A program made the position numbers and the translations under genes. This document shows positions 34,289-43,671 of a DNA stretch of 64,000 bases, in pieces. Under the pieces are notes generated by a model. That model had not been told where the DNA came from. It ran no database searches and worked only from the letters and a program-made list of their open reading frames with translations. Each line of letters starts with the position of its first letter. The stretch's first letter is position 1. The DNA is from CAXBGS01 sp963975425 (GTDB lineage: Bacteria; Planctomycetota; Planctomycetia; Pirellulales; Pirellulaceae), in the NCBI GenBank assembly GCA_963975425.1, contig CAXBGS010000006.1, positions 186,001 through 250,000 on the forward strand, written 5' to 3'.

Positions 34289-34443
34289 TCGAGTAGCCAT
34301 CGTTGTACCGAAGAATCGAATCGCTGAACGATGAGCTTGGCTAGGGGCGATGAGCGAACTGATTACCGTTTATCAATCTACCAGTTTGGGAAGGTCGCTA
34401 CAGCCACTGACGCGACTGTAACGACTCACGAGGTTTGCGTCGG
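34289..34443. other. Short gap after the phosphatase gene
   Basis: Nothing recognisable lies between the phosphatase stop codon and the end of the small lipoprotein gene on the opposite strand. Two genes converge here, so terminators would be expected, but I see no strong hairpin. Confidence 0.3.
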
Positions 34444-34572
34444 TCAGTGACTATGGCCGTAGTGGCCATCCGAACCACCGTATCCGCCGCTACCAGACGA
34501 CTGACAGCCGAGACTGGTGACACTCAGCGTAACCGCAATCACCAACAAACCAATCGACAGAATTTTTGACAT
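34444..34572 (-). CDS. Tiny lipoprotein, 42 residues
   Basis: The ATG at 34572 follows GAGAAGGAC. The peptide MSKILSIGLLVIAVTLSVTS leads to LGC, a good lipobox, and the mature part is QSSGSGGYGGSDGHYGHSH. A Gly/Ser/His-rich tail on a lipid anchor suits weak metal binding at the membrane. It is too short for most gene finders. It resembles other small His-rich exported proteins in the window in style only. Similar tiny lipoproteins are often overlooked in planctomycetes. The start, ribosome site and lipobox agree. Confidence 0.65.
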   Translation of the reverse strand: MSKILSIGLLVIAVTLSVTSLGCQSSGSGGYGGSDGHYGHSH

Positions 34573-34724
34573 TGTCCTTCTCATCCTTGACTAAGCGAAA
34601 ACAGACCAAGCTGGTTACGTCCAGCATGACAACTCAACCTTTGATGCTTTGACTGCTGACGTTCTTCGCGAAATTCTTAGGAACTTTGATTCGACCCAAT
34701 GGCGATGGAATTCAAAGATATTGA

Positions 34725-35387
34725 TCAGTCGTAGGCAGTCACGCCTTTATCGCCGGCGTACCTGCCCGTGCGGACTTCGCCAAAGAATGGCGGGTCCGGA
34801 TAGCCAGCACCGTACAGTGGGCCAACCTTGAAAAGCCACGCCTTACCCACTTCGCGAAACCCCATCTGATTGACACTGCGAAGCGCCGATCTGTTCGTGC
34901 ATTCAGTGGTCAAGAGAAGTTTTCGGACACCGTGATCTGGCAGTTGCTCCGCCGCATAGGACATCAACACAGCGTATAAACGCCGACCACGATACGCTGG
35001 CAGGATGAATACATGAAAAACGAAGCCAGTATCATCCGGCAGGAAAAGAGGTAACTGTGTATCGGGGTGGCCATCGTGATTCATTTCTCCTGGAACATCA
35101 CCCAGGGCAATCCACGCGAACCCGGCGAGCCGTTCTCCGTCCATGGCCGCGAAGCACATCGCCCGATCGTCGCGGAGCCAAAAGGCATGACCTTCGTCGA
35201 GGTAGTTTTCCTCACCCAAATGCTGTCGAAGATCGCCTTCGGACCACTGCACCACCGTCAAGCCTTCCGGGCAGGGGACACGCGAAAGGCTTGCAAGCTC
35301 GCAGCCAAAGAACAGTGTCTGGTTGGCGATCGCGAATCGACGCATCACCCGATAAGGCAACTGTTTCAGGCGGGTGAGGAACGACAT
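34725..35387 (-). CDS. GNAT-family acetyltransferase
   Basis: A protein of 220 residues from the ATG at 35387; a longer frame upstream crosses a dispersed repeat and is unlikely. The acetyl-CoA site is VFHVFILPAYRGRRLYAVLM (about residues 120-139), the V-x-P-x-x-R-G-x-G/R pattern of motif A, followed by LLTTECTNRSALRSVNQMGF, a motif B-like region. The substrate is unknown. It sits alone between two small lipoprotein genes on the same strand, within the metal region but with no clear tie to it. Confidence 0.75.
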   Translation of the reverse strand: MSFLTRLKQLPYRVMRRFAIANQTLFFGCELASLSRVPCPEGLTVVQWSEGDLRQHLGEENYLDEGHAFWLRDDRAMCFAAMDGERLAGFAWIALGDVPGEMNHDGHPDTQLPLFLPDDTGFVFHVFILPAYRGRRLYAVLMSYAAEQLPDHGVRKLLLTTECTNRSALRSVNQMGFREVGKAWLFKVGPLYGAGYPDPPFFGEVRTGRYAGDKGVTAYD

Positions 35388-35436
35388 AGGCTGACTCCGC
35401 AGTCGGACTAGAGCAATTTGAGAAATGATGTGGGAC

Positions 35437-35492
35437 GTAGGGCCGGTTCCTACCGGCCAATTAGTAGGCGTCCGGTGGAAACCGGACCTACA
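35437..35492. repeat. Dispersed hairpin element of planctomycete type (GTAG...GTCCGGT...CTAC)
   Basis: Two small hairpins, GGCCGGT-TCCT-ACCGGCC (35441-35458) and GTCCGGT-GGAA-ACCGGAC (35470-35487), sit inside outer GTAG/CTAC ends. I recall the phrase TAGGTCCGGTTTCCACCGGAC as a frequent intergenic element in Rhodopirellula-like genomes. It may be a REP-like mobile element. It lies between the GNAT gene and a small lipoprotein gene. Confidence 0.6.
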
Positions 35493-35509
35493 TGTTTTGT
35501 AATAATGGT

Positions 35510-35785
35510 CTAATGGCAACAACTGCCGCCTCCACCCGAGGAATCGCTCCGGGGCGGACTGGTGTAGCTAGCCGTCGGTTGCGGGCTTGGTGTGTAATCC
35601 TGCGAGAAGTCAACATCCGAGGTGTTGTACTCGATGTTCGCTGCCGCTTGCTGGGCGTATTGTTCCGCCGTTATTTGCTGAGCGACTTGCTTTTTTCGCC
35701 AGGGCAATCGACCGGTGCATCCGGTTGTGCTGATGGCCGCAGCGACGACCGTGAGGGTAACGAAGCGTGATAACTTTGTGTTCAT
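35510..35785 (-). CDS. Small lipoprotein with Cys-His terminus
   Basis: A protein of 91 residues from the ATG at 35785, behind AAGGAC. The signal MNTKLSRFVTLTVVAAAIST ends in a lipobox TGC. The mature protein is helical near RKKQVAQQITAEQYAQQ, then low-complexity, and finishes SSGGGGSCCH. A Cys-Cys-His end on a flexible Gly-rich arm could bind a metal ion, as inferred for several neighbours. It has no recognisable family. Confidence 0.6.
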   Translation of the reverse strand: MNTKLSRFVTLTVVAAAISTTGCTGRLPWRKKQVAQQITAEQYAQQAAANIEYNTSDVDFSQDYTPSPQPTASYTSPPRSDSSGGGGSCCH

Positions 35786-35995
35786 GGGAACGTCCTTGTC
35801 ATGGTTACTAGTGGAATTCGTTTCCACCTAAGATTTGAAGGATGCCGAACGGCTCGGCAAGAAAGGGCGGGGACGGCGTGTAAGCGTCATCACCGAAGTG
35901 AATCTACCGGGACACCGCCCCCGCGTTTCTGCGAAAATGAATGCAAGGCGCTTTCGTCCGGTGAGCTACCCTGTAAATCCATTTTCCACTTCCGC

Positions 35996-37381
35996 CTATC
36001 GAAGAGTTGGAGCGTTGACCCCCTGCTGCGCGAGAACGGCTAGCCACTTTTGCGGTTCTGCCGCGATCTTCTTCGCACAGCCAGGGCAGCAGATATAGAT
36101 CGCTTTGCCAGCGGCATGCACTTTGTAGGGACCGCCCATCGCGTCGAGTGGCTCATCCATCACAGGACATTTCTTTTGAGCAGCGATGAACGGCGCGTCC
36201 TCAGCCACGACCTTGAAGATTCCTTCGCGGACTTGTTCGATTCCTGCTGGCACTGAACCCGATGAACCGCCACCATAGACCATCGCTAGGTACTTGCTGG
36301 GATTAGCTTGAACCTTTTTGATGCACCCCTTGCAGCACAAGAAGATTGGTTTGTCGCCGACCATGACCTTGATGGGATCACCCATACTTCCAAGCGGTTC
36401 GTCCATCACGGGACAAACCTTTTGACGGGCAATTAAACTAGCATCAGCTTGAGTTGCGGAGGTCACGTGAATCTTTTGGTTAGTCGGGGCCGACGCAGCA
36501 ACGGGCTGGGTGGTCGTTGCACCATCGCCATAGACCATCGCGAGATACTTCGCTGGTTCTGCCGTGATCTTTTTCACGCAGCCTTTGCAGCACAAAAACA
36601 CCGGTTTATCTCCAATCATGACTTTGATTGGGTTGCCCATGCCGCCGAGCTTTTCGTCCATGACAGGACAAACTTTCTGGCGGGCGATCATTTCCGCGTC
36701 GGCAGACGTGGCTGATGTGACCGTGATCTGAGGACGTCCGGAAGCGTACTTCGCAGGGTCCGATTTGACTGTGTTGACACATCCGGCACAGCAGACAAAG
36801 ACTCGCTGTCCGTTGACGTCAACGGCAACGGGATCACCCATGCTACCGAGCGGCTTTCCGCTGACGGGACAAATCTTCTGGCGAGCGATCGCCGCCGCAG
36901 CAAGTTGCATTTCGCTGGCGGGGACCGTTGCGACTTCGTTGAGCGAGATCGTCTGCCCGCCAGTTGCGGCGATTCCGACGAGTTGAATCTCGACCTCGAT
37001 CTGACGACCAGCGATTTTTGACAAGTTCACCGGTGCAGTGAGTCCGCCTTTTCCGTCAGGCAGCAAATCGTAGCGATAACGTTTAGCGTTTCCTTCGACG
37101 CGAAGCGACGCGGCACCGCGACCGCGATCAACCGATACCGGACGTCCACTCTGATCATAGACGAACATCTGGATGCCGCCTTCAGAGACGACGGTTTCCA
37201 ACTGAACGGCACCGGTCTGCTTGAGCGAACCGCCATGTGGCCCGGCGACCGGGCGCGTCATCTGAGCCGTGGCCGTACGCCCGGGCATCGGATGATTGTG
37301 ACCGGCATGATTGTCTTGCGCGTATGCCGGTCCAACCGTGACGGCCAGAAGAGCTGCGAAAAGTAATATATTGCGTTTCAT
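35996..37381 (-). CDS. Exported protein with four CPV...CCxGC metal-binding repeats
   Basis: A 461-residue protein with a signal peptide (LLFAALLAVTVGPAYA) and a His-rich start to the mature part (HAGHNHPMPG). A beta-rich domain follows (about 45-150). Four tandem modules then start near 171, 238, 323 and 405, each of the form CPV-x5-L-x2-MG-x-P-x-KV...V-x-CC-x-GC-x3-(I/V)-x4-P-x-KYLA. The modules resemble the YHS-type metal-binding unit, with three or four conserved cysteines per copy (C171 and CC-x-GC in the first). The protein probably binds several copper ions outside the cytoplasm. It lies downstream of cusA and cusB on the same strand, 160 bp after cusA, and may belong to the same operon. 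The family is not one I can name. Confidence 0.8.
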   Translation of the reverse strand: MKRNILLFAALLAVTVGPAYAQDNHAGHNHPMPGRTATAQMTRPVAGPHGGSLKQTGAVQLETVVSEGGIQMFVYDQSGRPVSVDRGRGAASLRVEGNAKRYRYDLLPDGKGGLTAPVNLSKIAGRQIEVEIQLVGIAATGGQTISLNEVATVPASEMQLAAAAIARQKICPVSGKPLGSMGDPVAVDVNGQRVFVCCAGCVNTVKSDPAKYASGRPQITVTSATSADAEMIARQKVCPVMDEKLGGMGNPIKVMIGDKPVFLCCKGCVKKITAEPAKYLAMVYGDGATTTQPVAASAPTNQKIHVTSATQADASLIARQKVCPVMDEPLGSMGDPIKVMVGDKPIFLCCKGCIKKVQANPSKYLAMVYGGGSSGSVPAGIEQVREGIFKVVAEDAPFIAAQKKCPVMDEPLDAMGGPYKVHAAGKAIYICCPGCAKKIAAEPQKWLAVLAQQGVNAPTLR

Positions 37382-37543
37382 GAAACTGACTCCATTTCGA
37401 TTTGCTTGGCGACACTATCCGTGTGGTCGCCTTGGTTTGAACTAGTTGGATGCCTGACGGTCAGGAATCCTTCACGTGTTTTTGAAAATGTTTTGAGAGC
37501 GGGATGTAAGCGATGAATACTCGAACTTCTTTCTCACTTCGGA

Positions 37544-40500
37544 CTAAGCAGCCTTCATTAACTCCTCTGTTTCAGGTGGTTCTTCCGTGCCGTCCCAAAG
37601 CTCGTCCTCAAACCCAAATCGCATCTTCATCTCCAGGTAGGCGCTGTAGAGCGTTGGGACGATGAACGACGTAAACGGCTCGGCTAGCATCCCACCGAAG
37701 ACCGGGATCGCCATCGCGCGTGCCACGTCGGCTCCGCGTCCGGTTGCGAGCAATACGGGGACCAAAGCAGCCAGGGTCGTTACCGTCGTCATTATGCAGG
37801 GTCGAATACGCTTCAGCCCTGCCTCGTAAACGGTGTCACGGATTTCTTGAACAGAAGTGACCTTTCGTTTTTGCAGCAACTGATGGATATAAGTTGCCAT
37901 CACGACGCCATCGTCGACGGCGAGGCCGAACAACGCGATGAAACCAACCCAGACGGCGGTGTTGAGTTCCACCTCCATCCATGCCACCAGGATCATTCCG
38001 CCTGCAAACGCGACCGGAATGCCGGTGAAGACGGCCATCGCAATCGGCAAATTGCGAAATTCAAAGTAAATCAACAGCAAGTTGATTACGATCACCACGG
38101 GGATGATCCACATCAATCGTAAGTTGGCCTCGATCTGATTACGAAAACTGCCGACCGCTTCGAGCGAGTAACCGGCGGGAAGCCCCATGTGATCCGGGTG
38201 TGATGGCGGAAGTGATTGCGCTACACGAAGTTGATCTTCGATCGCCGTCACGGATTCCAAATCGCCCTGAGAACCATTCGTCATGAAGGAAACGTGAGCG
38301 ACCAGCCGTCCGTTCTCGCTGTTGATCGCTCCCGGTCCCCACGTCGTTTCCAGCGTTGCTAATTCTTCCAGCGGTACAACCGCTCCACTGTGCGTGACCA
38401 CGGGAAGTCGATTGAGTTGGTCGATGCGTTCGCGAAGATCACGGTTGTAACGCAATCGCACGGGATACCTTTCGCGGCCTTCGACGGTCTTGATAAGATT
38501 CATTCCGCCGAGGGCTGTCTCGATGACTTGGTTGACCATCGAGGCGCTCATGCCATAACGAGAGGCGGCTTCGCGATCGACCGTGAATTCGATATAGGGT
38601 TTTCCGAGCACGATGTCTGGGTTCACCGTTCCCTCGTTGATAACCGGTGACTTCTTCAACGTTCCCGCCACGTCCATCGCGGCGCTGGCTAGCGTCTTCA
38701 GGTCGTCGCCATACACCCGAATCGCCATCGGTGCCTTGATGCCCGATTGCAGCATCACGACTCGGCCTTCGATCGGTTGCAAAGCGGACGCGGGAGTGAC
38801 TCCCGGAAGTGTGGCGACTTTGTTGATCTCGTCCCAAACATCACGCGCCGTCACGCCCTCACGCCATTCGCTTTCAGGTTTAAGCATGACGTAGGTTTCG
38901 ACCATCGCCGCGGGAGCGGGGTCCAGCGCCGACTCAACGCGACCGATCTTACCGAGCACGTCTTTGACTTCGGGAATCTGGCCGATCAAAACATCTTGCG
39001 TTTGCAACACCTGCATCGCTTGCGAAAAGCTGGCTGCGGGATACAGCGTCGGCATGTAGAACCAACTGCCTTCGTCCAACGCGATCCAGTCGTCGCTTTG
39101 CAGCCCCGTAAAAACGTGCTTAGCATCGACGTAGCCGGGGAAGTCGTTTAGTTCGGCACCAAAAACGCGGGCCACCTTTTCGACCGGCTGAAGCACCATT
39201 GGCATTCCAAAGAACGCCCCAACCCCAATCACCAACAATATCGCTGGAAACGACAAGGCGAATGCTTTGTGGTTGAGTGCGTGACGTAGTCGAGCGGCGT
39301 AAATCCAGCGAACAAATCGGCTCGATGGAATTTCTTCGATCGGACGAATTCGCTCACGAAGCAACTGCCAACCGCCAACCAGTCCGATCACGCCCGCTGC
39401 GACAGTGATGATCCAGGTCTCCAGGCTAAAATATCCGCCCAGATCATCGCCCCACATGAAGTGCGACATCGCGGCCAACAATGCCGAGAGCGAAATCGCG
39501 GCCATCGCCGCCGACAGCTTTCGATAGTTCGCGCTTCGCAGCATGATACGACTGAGCGCGGGAACAATGGTCACCGCTGTAATCATCGCGGCGGCAATAG
39601 CGAATGTTTTCGTATAGGCCAACGGTGAGAACAATCGGTAGTCGCGTCCGGTCAAAAAGAACACCGGCAAGAAACTAACAATCGTCGTCAGGACAGCCGT
39701 GACGACAGCGGGCGCGACCTCAATGGTTGCCTCGTAGACGACTTCGGTTCGCGACTTCTCTCGGTCTCCTCCACTCTTTGTCTCCCCGTCCTCTTTCTCC
39801 CAATCCGCTAAATGCTGGTAGATATTTTCGGAGACGATGATCGCCATGTCGACCATCGTGCCGATCGCAATGGCAATGCCCGCCAGCGACATGATGTTCG
39901 CCTCGACTCCAACGAAATGCATCGCGATGAAGGACATCAAAACGGCGGCGGGCAAACAGATCGCGACGACGAAACTGCTGCGAATGTGAAGTAGGAACAG
40001 CAGAATGATGCACGCGGTGATGATGATCTCATCACGCAGCGCGTGCGTCAGCGTCGCCATCGTTTCGTCGATCAAACCGCTGCGGTCGTACACGCCATGA
40101 ATCTTGACGCCCTTGAGCGCCGGTTCGATCGCGGCGATCTTTGCTTTGACACGGTCGATGACCACACGAGGATTTTCGCCGTAACGCATTACCACGACGC
40201 CACCCACCGCTTCGGCGCCGTTGTAATCCAATGCACCGCGACGGAAATCTGGACCGAGTTGCACTTCCGCTACATCGCTAACGCGGACCGGGACGCCCTC
40301 GCGTTGCAAAATAACGGTGTCTTCGATGTCAGAAATGGCCTTGGACTTGTCGCCATCGGTTCCCAGGAAACCTTTTCCGCGAACGATAAATTCCATTCCC
40401 GTTGATTCCACCGTCTTGGCACCAACGTCAACGTTGGAACCCTTGATCGCCATTGCAAGTTTATCGAGCGAAATGTTGTGGAACCGCAGTTTGTCGGGAT

Positions 40501-41074
40501 CGACCTCAATCTGATACTGCCGAACGTATCCGCCGATGGAAGCAACTTCGCTAACACCTTCGACGGCTTGCAATTCATACTTGACGACGAAATCTTGCAT
40601 GCTGCGAAGTTCGGCGAGGCTCATGCCCTCTTCGGGCGGCTGTAGCGTGTAGTAGTAGACTTGTCCGAGTCCCGTCGCGTCGGGCCCGAGCTGCGGCACG
40701 ACACCTTCTGGCAACTGAGACGCAGCGGAACCGAGTTGCTCAGATACACGACTGCGTGCCCAATAGAAGTCAATCGAATCCTTGAATGTGACTTGGACAA
40801 AGCTGTAACCGAACATGCTCTTGCCGCGTACCGACTCGGCACCAGGAACCGCCAGTAACGAAACACTCAACGGGTAGGTGACCTGGTCTTCGATGTCTTT
40901 GGGTGATCGACCGGGCCACGGAGTTAGCACGATGACTTGGTTCTCGCCGACGTTCGGGATTGCGTCGATGGGAACCGATTGGAACGCGAACCAGCCACCA
41001 ACCGAAGCACCGATCGTCAGCATGACGACCAGCCACGGTTCTTTGACGCAAAAGCGTATGAGTAGATTTAGCAT
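37544..41074 (-). CDS. cusA: CusA/CzcA-type heavy-metal efflux RND pump
   Basis: A protein of 1,176 residues, the normal length of HME-RND pumps with one extra loop. It starts MLNLLIRFCVKEPWL and has the family patterns PNVGENQVIVLTPWPGRSP and LAGIAIAIGTMVDMAIIVSE (the TM4 proton-relay region), and GFIALFGLAVDDGVVMA later. The chain alternates two sets of membrane helices with large periplasmic loops. It pumps Cu(I), Ag(I) or a related metal with the adaptor and outer-membrane proteins encoded beside it. A stretch near 430-450 (EKEDGETKSGGDREKS) is an acidic insert in a cytoplasmic loop. The adaptor gene precedes it by 64 bp. Confidence 0.95.
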   Translation of the reverse strand: MLNLLIRFCVKEPWLVVMLTIGASVGGWFAFQSVPIDAIPNVGENQVIVLTPWPGRSPKDIEDQVTYPLSVSLLAVPGAESVRGKSMFGYSFVQVTFKDSIDFYWARSRVSEQLGSAASQLPEGVVPQLGPDATGLGQVYYYTLQPPEEGMSLAELRSMQDFVVKYELQAVEGVSEVASIGGYVRQYQIEVDPDKLRFHNISLDKLAMAIKGSNVDVGAKTVESTGMEFIVRGKGFLGTDGDKSKAISDIEDTVILQREGVPVRVSDVAEVQLGPDFRRGALDYNGAEAVGGVVVMRYGENPRVVIDRVKAKIAAIEPALKGVKIHGVYDRSGLIDETMATLTHALRDEIIITACIILLFLLHIRSSFVVAICLPAAVLMSFIAMHFVGVEANIMSLAGIAIAIGTMVDMAIIVSENIYQHLADWEKEDGETKSGGDREKSRTEVVYEATIEVAPAVVTAVLTTIVSFLPVFFLTGRDYRLFSPLAYTKTFAIAAAMITAVTIVPALSRIMLRSANYRKLSAAMAAISLSALLAAMSHFMWGDDLGGYFSLETWIITVAAGVIGLVGGWQLLRERIRPIEEIPSSRFVRWIYAARLRHALNHKAFALSFPAILLVIGVGAFFGMPMVLQPVEKVARVFGAELNDFPGYVDAKHVFTGLQSDDWIALDEGSWFYMPTLYPAASFSQAMQVLQTQDVLIGQIPEVKDVLGKIGRVESALDPAPAAMVETYVMLKPESEWREGVTARDVWDEINKVATLPGVTPASALQPIEGRVVMLQSGIKAPMAIRVYGDDLKTLASAAMDVAGTLKKSPVINEGTVNPDIVLGKPYIEFTVDREAASRYGMSASMVNQVIETALGGMNLIKTVEGRERYPVRLRYNRDLRERIDQLNRLPVVTHSGAVVPLEELATLETTWGPGAINSENGRLVAHVSFMTNGSQGDLESVTAIEDQLRVAQSLPPSHPDHMGLPAGYSLEAVGSFRNQIEANLRLMWIIPVVIVINLLLIYFEFRNLPIAMAVFTGIPVAFAGGMILVAWMEVELNTAVWVGFIALFGLAVDDGVVMATYIHQLLQKRKVTSVQEIRDTVYEAGLKRIRPCIMTTVTTLAALVPVLLATGRGADVARAMAIPVFGGMLAEPFTSFIVPTLYSAYLEMKMRFGFEDELWDGTEEPPETEELMKAA

Positions 41075-41138
41075 CGTCGGCCTCCCTGCGGTTTACTGGT
41101 TGTCATTGCACGCGTCTGACGCAACTTTGATCGCTCGT

Positions 41139-43427
41139 TCATTGCATCTCTCCGGTATCCGTGCCGAATCCAACCACCTTGAAACTCACTCCCTGTCCAT
41201 CGCCGTTGGCATTGATGGAGTTCATCGCCAGATCACGAACGGTCTCGCCGCAAGTCAGCATCTCGCTGCCCCAATAGGGGTTTTGCAGTTCACCGCCGGG
41301 CTGCATCCAATCGCCGCCGCCACCGGGGACCATCGGGCAATACATGTGGACCAACGAACGTGCCGTTTTGGGGCCTCGCGCAATCGTCGCCGCCTTCAAC
41401 ATTGCATGGCTAACACTTCGGTACGCCTCACGCGCGGTCTCAAGCGAACCATCCATTCGCGATGCTCCGCGACGGGCGCTAGCGAAACGGCTTTGAGCCT
41501 CGTCAGGTACTTCGGAAAGCATTTCGAGCCTTGCCAAAGCATCCAACAACGTATTGAGCGCGACTGGCGGCGGAGTCGTGTCGGCCGCCATGGCACACTG
41601 GATTTCAAAGTAAGCGTCGTAAGCACGATCGAATTGCGCTGCGGATTGACCTGCCAGCATCACCGGCGTCGATTCGGGCAACTGCAATGGGCCGGGCGAA
41701 TAGCTTGGTGCCTTACTGGGGTCCATCAATGAAGGATTTCCGGCGAGTTGCATCTGGGAGTCGATCAGGAAATTGCCGTTCGTTGCTACCGTCTCGCCCG
41801 CCACCATTCCCTCGACGACGATGGCTTCGGTGTCATTCATCTGACCGACGGTGACACGACGAATCTCGAAACGTCCAGGCTCCGTTTCCACATAGACAAC
41901 TCCATGTTCGCCAGTCAACAAGACCGCATCGCGTGGAACCGTGACGACACGTTGTTGAGGCTGTGGCTCGGTGGCATAGCCGAGTTGCGATGTCGGTACC
42001 AAATCCATGCCGCATAAGGGACACTCGCCCGGTTCTTCGCGAATCACCTGCGGATGCATTGGGCTAATGTATTTCCCGGACAACGCTGGGTCATAGACAA
42101 AGTCAGTCGAGATCGCGGGGACTGTAATGCGAGCGGTCGCGTAGTCGCCTGGACGCAATTTCCCGTCATAGTTCATGACTTCGACGCGAACGCGAACCGT
42201 TCGAGTCGTCGGATTGACGGTCGGGTCGATGAAGGCAACACGACCTGTGAAGACTTCGCCCGGCATCGACTGAATCTCCGCTTCGACCTGCTGGCCGAAT
42301 CGCACCGAAGCCGCGTCGTCAGGAAACAGGTCAAGCATCAACCAGACGGAAGTCAGATCAGCGATGCGGTAAATCTTTTGTCCCGTTTTGACATAATCAC
42401 CTTCGACGGCGGCTTTCTCGAGCACAGTGCCGGTTTGCGGTGACTTTATGCGAATGCGAGAATTCGACTTGCCGCTTTTCCTGAGCGCTGCAATTTGCGA
42501 ATCGGTCATTCCGAGTTCGCTGAGATTCTCGCGGGCCATCTCCAGCAAATCAGAGCTGTTGATGCTAAACCGGCCAACTGACTTGCTCTCCATGCTGGCG
42601 ATGTATTCGGTTTGAGCTGAATACAATTTGGGGCTGTATATCAGCGCGAGGTCTTCGCCTTCGGTCACCTCCACACCAACATAATCGGCGTAGAGTTCTT
42701 CAAGTCGACCGTCGATGTAGGCAGAGATCGTTGATAAACGACTCTCGTCAAAATCGATCGAGCCAATCGTTCGGATGGTTCGTGTCACTTCGCCAAATTT
42801 GCTGGTGGCCGTTTGGATTCCAACTAACCGTCGAGCTGCCGACTCGATCGTGACCGAAATCCCATCGCCGCCACCGCCGCCGGTCGCCTCAACCAACTCC
42901 ATTGCACAAACGGGGCACCGGCCCGGTTCGGTCGATGGCGGAGTACACATCATCGGGCAGATATATCGTTTTTCCTCGCCGCCGCTCGCATCGGCGACCG
43001 CTTCCGACTCGCCACCGGAGAAACCATTGGCGGTCACCCATTCGGATCGTTGTGCGAAGCCGATCATGACCAAGATCAATGCGGCCACGGCGGAGACGGC
43101 AGCGGCATTGACTCCGACACGCAACAACCACCCAAAGCCACCGACTTTCGTTTCTGCGAACGCGGCCGATGAAGCGGGTGTATCCGGCGTGCTGGCTTCG
43201 ACCGGTGATTCCGGCTGGCTTGCTGGGTCGACCTTCGCGTCTGATGGCATCGTTTCCGCCGACGCGACCGGCTCTTCGTTTGTACTAGGCTGATGACTTT
43301 TATTCATGCTTGACGCTTCCTTGTTTGCAGGCATGGATGCTTCACCAGTTGATTGAGCGACTGGCTCGGAACGCTTCACCGCGTCTTCGTCGGTTGATTT
43401 TTTGTTTTGATGATTGTGATTCGACAT
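41139..43427 (-). CDS. cusB: CusB-type RND membrane-fusion adaptor with two HMBD modules
   Basis: A protein of 762 residues from the ATG at 43427; an upstream in-frame ATG at 43451 is possible. After a 110-residue Ser/Pro/Glu-rich cytoplasmic part there is one membrane helix (AAVSAVAALILVMIGFA). The first HMBD follows (YICPMMCTPPSTEPGRCPVC), then the adaptor body (GKSNSRIRIKSPQTGTVLEK ... IYRIADLTSVWLMLDLFP), with a second HMBD inserted (YISPMHPQVIREEPGECPLC). The C-terminal 170 residues resemble a metallochaperone-like DUF3347 region. It links the RND pump to the outer-membrane channel and hands over metal. Two HMBDs and the long N-terminal part make it larger than classical CusB. Confidence 0.9.
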   Translation of the reverse strand: MSNHNHQNKKSTDEDAVKRSEPVAQSTGEASMPANKEASSMNKSHQPSTNEEPVASAETMPSDAKVDPASQPESPVEASTPDTPASSAAFAETKVGGFGWLLRVGVNAAAVSAVAALILVMIGFAQRSEWVTANGFSGGESEAVADASGGEEKRYICPMMCTPPSTEPGRCPVCAMELVEATGGGGGDGISVTIESAARRLVGIQTATSKFGEVTRTIRTIGSIDFDESRLSTISAYIDGRLEELYADYVGVEVTEGEDLALIYSPKLYSAQTEYIASMESKSVGRFSINSSDLLEMARENLSELGMTDSQIAALRKSGKSNSRIRIKSPQTGTVLEKAAVEGDYVKTGQKIYRIADLTSVWLMLDLFPDDAASVRFGQQVEAEIQSMPGEVFTGRVAFIDPTVNPTTRTVRVRVEVMNYDGKLRPGDYATARITVPAISTDFVYDPALSGKYISPMHPQVIREEPGECPLCGMDLVPTSQLGYATEPQPQQRVVTVPRDAVLLTGEHGVVYVETEPGRFEIRRVTVGQMNDTEAIVVEGMVAGETVATNGNFLIDSQMQLAGNPSLMDPSKAPSYSPGPLQLPESTPVMLAGQSAAQFDRAYDAYFEIQCAMAADTTPPPVALNTLLDALARLEMLSEVPDEAQSRFASARRGASRMDGSLETAREAYRSVSHAMLKAATIARGPKTARSLVHMYCPMVPGGGGDWMQPGGELQNPYWGSEMLTCGETVRDLAMNSINANGDGQGVSFKVVGFGTDTGEMQ

Positions 43428-43671
43428 ATTGATGAACTCCGCATCGCACAATCATTGGCGATGAAGTGAAAGGGGTGACGGATCGACGACAAACCGGAGG
43501 GAATTTGCCGCCGATCAGTCACTTTCTTTCAGGCTGTGAATGGTCGGACGGGATTCAACCGTCGATGGAAGCGGACTCTGCAAAGAAGGGCCACGAGCAA
43601 ACGAGTCATCGTTTGGAACATGCACGCTCGCGTTGTGTGAAACGCGCATGAAACTGCTCAGGCAGGCAGAA

